Of a stretch of 64,000 nucleotides of DNA, positions 59,784 through 64,000 are shown piece by piece. How positions within the stretch are numbered: position 1 is the first letter of the stretch; each line of letters starts with the position of its first letter. This DNA comes from Candidatus Rhodoferax odensensis (GTDB lineage: Bacteria; Pseudomonadota; Gammaproteobacteria; Burkholderiales; Burkholderiaceae_C): the NCBI GenBank assembly GCA_016718405.1, contig JADKDJ010000018.1, positions 1 to 64,000 on the forward strand. Reading direction: 5' to 3'. Below the pieces are notes generated by a model. It ran no database searches. It had not been told where the DNA came from and was given only the letters and a program-made list of their open reading frames with translations. Position numbers and translations under genes: made by a program.

Positions 59784-60489
59784 TCAGGGTGGCGACAGGT
59801 GGGCCAGAAAGCGCCGCTCGGTGAGCTTGAACAGCCAGACCAGCGTGAAGGTCCCCAGCAGGTAAAGTGATGCGGCGGCCAGGTAGGCTTCGAATGGCAG
59901 ATAGAACTCCGAATAGATGCGGCCAGCCGCCTGTGATGTCCAGCATGGCCGGCACTGCGCTGGCAAGGCTGGTGCTGTGCAGCATCATCACCACCTCGTT
60001 GCTGTAGGCGGGTAGGGTGCGGCGCAGCGCACCGGGCAGCACGATGTGCAGCATCACCTGCGGGCGGCTCATGCCAAAGGCCTGCGCGGCTTCGAGCTCG
60101 CCAGCGGCGGTCTCGCGGATCGCGCCGGCCAGCATCTCGGCCGTGTAGGCTGCGGTGTTGAGGCTAAAGGCCAGCAAGGCGCAGAAAAAGGGCTCCTTGA
60201 AGTGCGTCCACGGCCAGACGCTGTCCCAACGCGCCTGAATCCACTCCAACTGGCCCAGCCCGTAGTAGATCAGGTAGACCTGAATCAGCAACGGCGTGCC
60301 ACGAATCACGAAGGTGTAGCTGCCCACGACTTGTCGTAGCAGCCGGCTCGGGCCCGTCAGTGCCAGCGCGAACAGCAGCGCCAGTACACCTCCCACCGCC
60401 AGCGAGGCGGCCAGCAGACCGAGCGTGGTGAGCACGCCCTGGCCAAACAGCGCCAGGCTCTCGGGGCGAAAGATCACCTCCCAGTTCAT
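59784..60489 (-). pseudogene. Amino-acid ABC transporter permease, HisM-like, one frameshift
   Basis: From 60489 (MNWEVIFRPESLALFGQGVLTTLGLLAASLAVGGVLALLFALAL): VIRGTPLLIQVYLIYYGLGQ and the EAA loop ETAAGELEAAQAFGMSRPQVMLHIVLPGALRR. At about 59935 a base change in a run of G/C shifts the frame; the other frame gives AAGRIYSEFYLPFEAYLAAASLYLLGTFTLVWLFKLTERRFLAHLSPP. The repaired protein is about 235 residues. It starts right after the sister permease stop. No ATPase gene is adjacent. Confidence 0.88.
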
Positions 60490-61176
60490 TCAGTGTCGAC
60501 CTCGTTGGACGCCCAGGCTGTAGCGCTGGTTGAGATGGCGCAGCAGCAGCAGCGAGAGCCAGGTGTAGACCAAAAACAGCGCGGCCGTGAACAGAAAGAA
60601 CGCAAACGGCGAGCGAGTGGCGGCACTGGCCTGCTTGGCCAGATAGGTCATCTCCTGCAGGCCAATCAGGCTGACCACGGCGGTGGCCTTGATCAGCACC
60701 AGCCAGTTGTTGGTGAAGCCCGGCAGGGCATGGCGCAGCATCTGCGGCAAGGTGATGCGCAGCAAGACCTGCCCAGGACTCATGCCGAAAGCGGCCGCCG
60801 CCTCGAACTGGCCCTTTGGAATAGCCAGGATGGCACCTCGAAAAGTCTCGGTCATGTAGGCGCCGTAGATGAAGCCCAAGGTTGCCACACCTGCCGTGAA
60901 AGGCTCGATGTCGATCGTCAGCTCGCTGCCCAGCGCCTCGATCACGGCGTTCAAACCGATGCTACCGCCGTAAAACACCAGCAACATCAGCACCAGATCG
61001 GGGATGCCGCGGATCACCGTGGTGTAGAGCGTGGCTGGCACCCTCAGGGCGCGCCGGCCGGACAACCTGGCCGCCGCGCCGAGCAGCCCCAGCAGCACCG
61101 CCACCGCCAAGGCCGCCAGCGACACCGCCACGGTCAGCAGCGCGCCGTGCAGGATAGAGCCGTAGTAGGCGCTCAA
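60490..61176 (-). CDS. Amino-acid ABC transporter permease, HisQ-like
   Basis: 228 residues, five or so helices. It starts MSAYYGSILHGALLTVAVSLAALAVAVLLGLLG. IRGIPDLVLMLLVFYGG and the EAA-type loop AIPKGQFEAAAAFGMSPGQVLLRITLPQMLRHALPGFTNNWLVLIKATAVVSLIG identify it. It forms a heterodimer with the neighbouring HisM-like permease. The upstream binding protein is the likely substrate donor. Confidence 0.93.
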   Translation of the reverse strand: MSAYYGSILHGALLTVAVSLAALAVAVLLGLLGAAARLSGRRALRVPATLYTTVIRGIPDLVLMLLVFYGGSIGLNAVIEALGSELTIDIEPFTAGVATLGFIYGAYMTETFRGAILAIPKGQFEAAAAFGMSPGQVLLRITLPQMLRHALPGFTNNWLVLIKATAVVSLIGLQEMTYLAKQASAATRSPFAFFLFTAALFLVYTWLSLLLLRHLNQRYSLGVQRGRH

Positions 61177-61216
61177 GGCAGCTCAGCTCGCCGTGTCAAA
61201 CGCCCTGGCGCTGGGT

Positions 61217-61984
61217 TCAGTTGCCGTAGACGTCAAACTTGAAGTACTTGTCGTTGATCTTCTTGTAAGTGCCGTTGGCGCGAATGGTCTTGATCGCCGC
61301 GTTGAGCTCGGCCTTCAGCGCAGCTTCGCCTTTGCGCAGGGCAATGCCGGCGCCAATGCCGAAGTATTTGGGCATGTTGAGCTCGGGCCCGACGAGGCCG
61401 TAGTTCTTGCCCTCTGGCTTGCCCAGAAAGCCGCCTGTCACCTCCACCACATCGGCTACCGTGCCGTCGAGTCGACCTGACTTGATGTCCAGGTACACCT
61501 GGTCCTGCGCCTCGTAGGCCGTCACCACCACCCCGGCGGGCTTGAGCTCGCCCATCGCGTATTTCTCCTGGGTGCTGGCCTTGAGCACGCCAATTTTCTT
61601 GCCCTTGAGCGAGGCCAGGTCGGTGAACTTGATGTCATTCCTGACCACGATCTTGCTCGGCGTGTTGTAGTACTTGTCGGTGAAGTCGACCGCCTTGAGC
61701 CTGTCCTCGGTGATCGACATGGAACTGATGATGACTTCGTACTTCTTGGCCTGCAGCCCAGGGATCATGCTGTCCCACGCCTGCTCAACGAAGACACACT
61801 TGCGCTTGATCTGTTCGCACAGCGCCAGGGCGATGTCGACGTCAAAGCCGGTCGGTTTGCCGTCAGCGGTCTTGAACGTGAAGGGCTCGTAGGTGGCGTC
61901 GATGGCGACTTTGAGGTCTTTGGGCTGGGCGCCGGCCACCAGGGCCAGGGCACTCAAGCTCAGGCAGAGGGCGAGTTTCTTCAT
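61217..61984 (-). CDS. Lysine/arginine/ornithine/histidine-binding periplasmic protein
   Basis: 255 residues from ATG 61984 (MKKLALCLSLSALALVAGAQPKDLKVAIDATYEPFTFK), a signal peptide. The longer in-frame start is rejected since it precedes a ribosome site and lacks signal features. SBP_bac_3 blocks: GKPTGFDVDIALALCEQIKRKCVFVEQAWDSMIPGLQAKKYEVIISSMSITEDRLKAVDFTDKYY, with the paired cysteines seen in LAO/HisJ proteins. LKGKKIGVLKASTQEKYA and FGIGAGIALRKG follow. Basic amino acids are the likely ligands (inference from the family). Confidence 0.92.
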   Translation of the reverse strand: MKKLALCLSLSALALVAGAQPKDLKVAIDATYEPFTFKTADGKPTGFDVDIALALCEQIKRKCVFVEQAWDSMIPGLQAKKYEVIISSMSITEDRLKAVDFTDKYYNTPSKIVVRNDIKFTDLASLKGKKIGVLKASTQEKYAMGELKPAGVVVTAYEAQDQVYLDIKSGRLDGTVADVVEVTGGFLGKPEGKNYGLVGPELNMPKYFGIGAGIALRKGEAALKAELNAAIKTIRANGTYKKINDKYFKFDVYGN

Positions 61985-62131
61985 GAACAGTCCTTTGTTG
62001 GTGCAGCAGGCCGGCGGCGGCCTGTGGTGCGGTGAGACGGACGATTCTAGGGGCCGGTAGCCCACTTTGGGGTGGCCGGGCGCGTTGGCGTTTACCCTTG
62101 GCCGTCAGGGCGCACGACCGGGCCAGCGTGT

Positions 62132-62722
62132 CTACTCGGCTTCGAACTGCAAGGCGTTCTTGCCCGTGAATCCAGCGTAGAAGGCCTTGATGGCGCTCAT
62201 GTCGGCCTCGATGTCGCCGGTCGGGTGAAACAGGGGGCCCAGGCCGCTGATTTTGCGCTTGTAGTCCATGTAGGCCAGCACAATCGGCACCTTGGCGCTT
62301 AGCGCGATGTAGTAGAAGCCAGTCTTCCAGTAGCGTGTCTTCTGGCGCGTGCCTTCGGGTGGCACCACCAGTTGCAGCGGCGCGTCGGCGTCCATGATGG
62401 CCTGGGCCGAGGCGGCCACCATATTGCTGGCGCGTTCGCGGTTGACCGGAATGCCGCCCATCCACATCATGAGGTGGCGAAACGGCGGCTTGAAGATCGA
62501 TGCCTTGCCCATCCAGTAGATGTTCAGGCGCAGCGCAAAGGCCACCATCAAGGTGTTGGGCAAGTCCCAGTTGCTGGTGTGCGGCGCGGCGATCATCACG
62601 CACTTGGGTGTGTTGGCGGGCAGGGCGCCCTCGACCTTCCAGCCGGTGACTTTGAGAATGACCAATGACAGGCCGCGAAGGAGGGTGTTGACCACAGGCG
62701 TGTCAAAAATCGTTCGGTGCAT
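62132..62722 (-). CDS. PlsC-like lysophospholipid acyltransferase family protein
   Basis: 196 residues. MIAAPHTSNWDLPNTLMVAFAL holds the HxxxxD catalytic motif. MGGIPVNRERASNMVAASAQAIM and LQLVVPPEGTRQKTRYWKTGFYYIALSAKVPIVLAYMDYKRK (PEGTR motif) follow. It lacks the long N-terminal helices of the acyltransferase at 58.8 kb. Role in phospholipid or ornithine-lipid acylation is possible, not provable here. Confidence 0.9.
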   Translation of the reverse strand: MHRTIFDTPVVNTLLRGLSLVILKVTGWKVEGALPANTPKCVMIAAPHTSNWDLPNTLMVAFALRLNIYWMGKASIFKPPFRHLMMWMGGIPVNRERASNMVAASAQAIMDADAPLQLVVPPEGTRQKTRYWKTGFYYIALSAKVPIVLAYMDYKRKISGLGPLFHPTGDIEADMSAIKAFYAGFTGKNALQFEAE

Positions 62723-62896
62723 GGTTTAACTGTAACAGCCCGGTTACGTCCCTCAGTCGCTGCTTGGCCAAGTGATTGCCCTTGGCGATCGACTCACCGG
62801 CAATCGGCAAGTCCAGGGCGCCGCACAAAGGTCATGGGCGGCCCACGTCGGGGCCGCTCGGTATGATGAGGGCAGTAACTGCTTCCTGTGTTGGCA

Positions 62897-64000
62897 ATGA
62901 AGCTCTTCATAAGTAACGACGATTTGGCGGTGCTGGAGGCCCAGCTGGCTGCGCTTCATGGCGCGGCCCAGCTGTCTGCGCGGGTCGAACTGGCCTGGCA
63001 TCTGCGCCAGCGCGACAGCACGCGGGCGCTGACCCTGGTCGAGCAGTGCCAAACCGAGCTCGAGTCGGCCGACATGTCCGAGGTCGAGCAGCGGCGGCTG
63101 AGCGCCCGCTTGGACTTGATCCGCAGCGAAGTGGCCTTGTTGCTGGCCAATGCACCACAGGCGCTGCAGCACTTGCAGCGCGCAACCGAGCGGTTCGATC
63201 CGCTGTGCGATCTGGTGGGTCAGGGAGATGCCTACTGGCTGCGAGCCTCGATCGCGCTGGACCGCGGTCCGCCGGAGTTGGTGGACGCCAGCCTGCAGGC
63301 CGCACTGGACCACTATCGCGGCGCTGACGACTCAGCGCGGGTTGAGCTGTGTCAGGCGCGTCGACTCATCTACGCTTCGTTTCGCGACCCGGTGGCGGCG
63401 CTGTCGGTGTTGCAGCGTCAGTTTCCCGAAACGCGCACGAGTCCAGCCGCTCTCACCGACTTTGCTGGCCGCCGCGCGAGGAAACGCGGCATTGTTGACC
63501 AACGACCCGGCTGCGTCGGTCGGTTACTACCTGGCTTCCTATCACGCTGGCCTTGACAGTGGTCAGCTGCGTCAAGGCTTGGTATCGGTGACCAACGCGG
63601 TCGAGTCGCTGGCGGGGCTGGGCGATCTGGATACCGCCATGGCTCTAAGCGAGACGGCCCTGTCGCAAGCGCGTGCCACCGGCTGGCCCAGCGTGATTGG
63701 CTTGTCGCTGTACCAGCTCGGCGACGTGATGCGCTTATTGGCGCGTTATGACGAAGCGCGGGGTTATCTGCTCGAGTCGCTGGAGATGATGCGCGCCGTG
63801 GCCGGCACCCGTAACTACGAGCAGGTGGTGGGCTGCCTGGGCCAACTGGCGCTGGACCAGGGCGACGCCACGCAGGCGCTGGATTGGTTCAGCGAATTCG
63901 AGCAACATGTCAGCAGGCACGGCGAGCCCGATTCCCTGATCAAGGCGCTGCGCGGGCAGGCCAGTGCGCTGATGTCCTTGGGTCGTAGTGTGCAGGCCTG
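62897..64000 (+). pseudogene. TPR-rich protein, N-terminal part, one frameshift; continues past window
   Basis: From ATG 62897 (MKLFISNDDLAVLEAQLAALHGAAQLSARVELAWHLRQ) the sequence is helical with repeated Ala/Leu pairs typical of tetratricopeptide repeats, for example LTLVEQCQTELESADMSEVEQRRL. Near 63450-63470 the frame shifts; the other frame continues LLTNDPAASVGYYLASYHAGLDSGQLRQGLVSVTNAVESLAGLGDLDTAMALSETALSQARATGWPSVIGLSLYQLG and so on, open to 64000. Such arrays often precede a GGDEF or other output domain, but the C-terminus is outside the window. Confidence 0.7.

Overview
The window looks like chromosomal DNA of a high-GC betaproteobacterium, most likely a Comamonadaceae member (Rhodoferax/Polaromonas/Acidovorax-like). 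I infer this from protein flavour and from gene neighbourhoods: addB-addA beside trxA-rho-rpmE, and dnaX-ybaB-recR with the 4.5S RNA gene close by. No tRNA, rRNA, phage, transposase or CRISPR array was recognised.

Region 1 (1-20 kb) is badly frameshifted. Homology is clear but almost no gene reads through: pstB-phoU-phoB-phoR (phosphate control), an unidentified membrane-protein gene, rpmE, a tandem repeat block, rho, trxA, addB-addA (recombination nuclease/helicase), an HD-GYP protein, a flavoprotein, an unidentified gene, an acyltransferase, and terC behind a yybP-ykoY manganese riboswitch. Because rho, trxA and rpmE are all broken, base-calling or assembly error at a contig end is more likely than decay. 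Indels become rarer to the right, with isolated ones near 24.5, 25.4, 47.2, 59.1, 59.9 and 63.5 kb.

Region 2 (20-29 kb, all minus strand) is a MacA-like adaptor, an ABC ATPase and two FtsX/MacB-type permeases. Between the ATPase and the permeases sit a type IIL (MmeI-like) restriction-modification gene and a vapBC-type toxin-antitoxin pair. A 95-bp palindromic REP-like element lies inside the RM gene.

Region 3 (29-36.6 kb) holds a dctPQM TRAP transporter, a 7TMR-DISM diguanylate cyclase, a small secreted protein, the 4.5S SRP RNA and a chemotaxis receptor interrupted by one in-frame stop.

Region 4 (36.7-49 kb) is core: dnaX (with an A9 slippery run), ybaB, recR, an orphan Tat-exported binding protein, mltD-gloB, a methyltransferase, rnhA and an RND efflux adaptor plus pump.

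Region 5 (49-64 kb) holds the molybdenum-cofactor genes moaA-mobA-moeA. Divergent from them is a TonB receptor / solute-binding protein / hybrid histidine kinase cluster with a convergent LuxR-type regulator, a possible outer-membrane-to-nucleus-of-regulation sensory chain. Then come an SDR oxidoreductase, two acyltransferases, a basic amino-acid ABC importer (two permeases and a binding protein) and the start of a TPR-rich protein cut by the window end.
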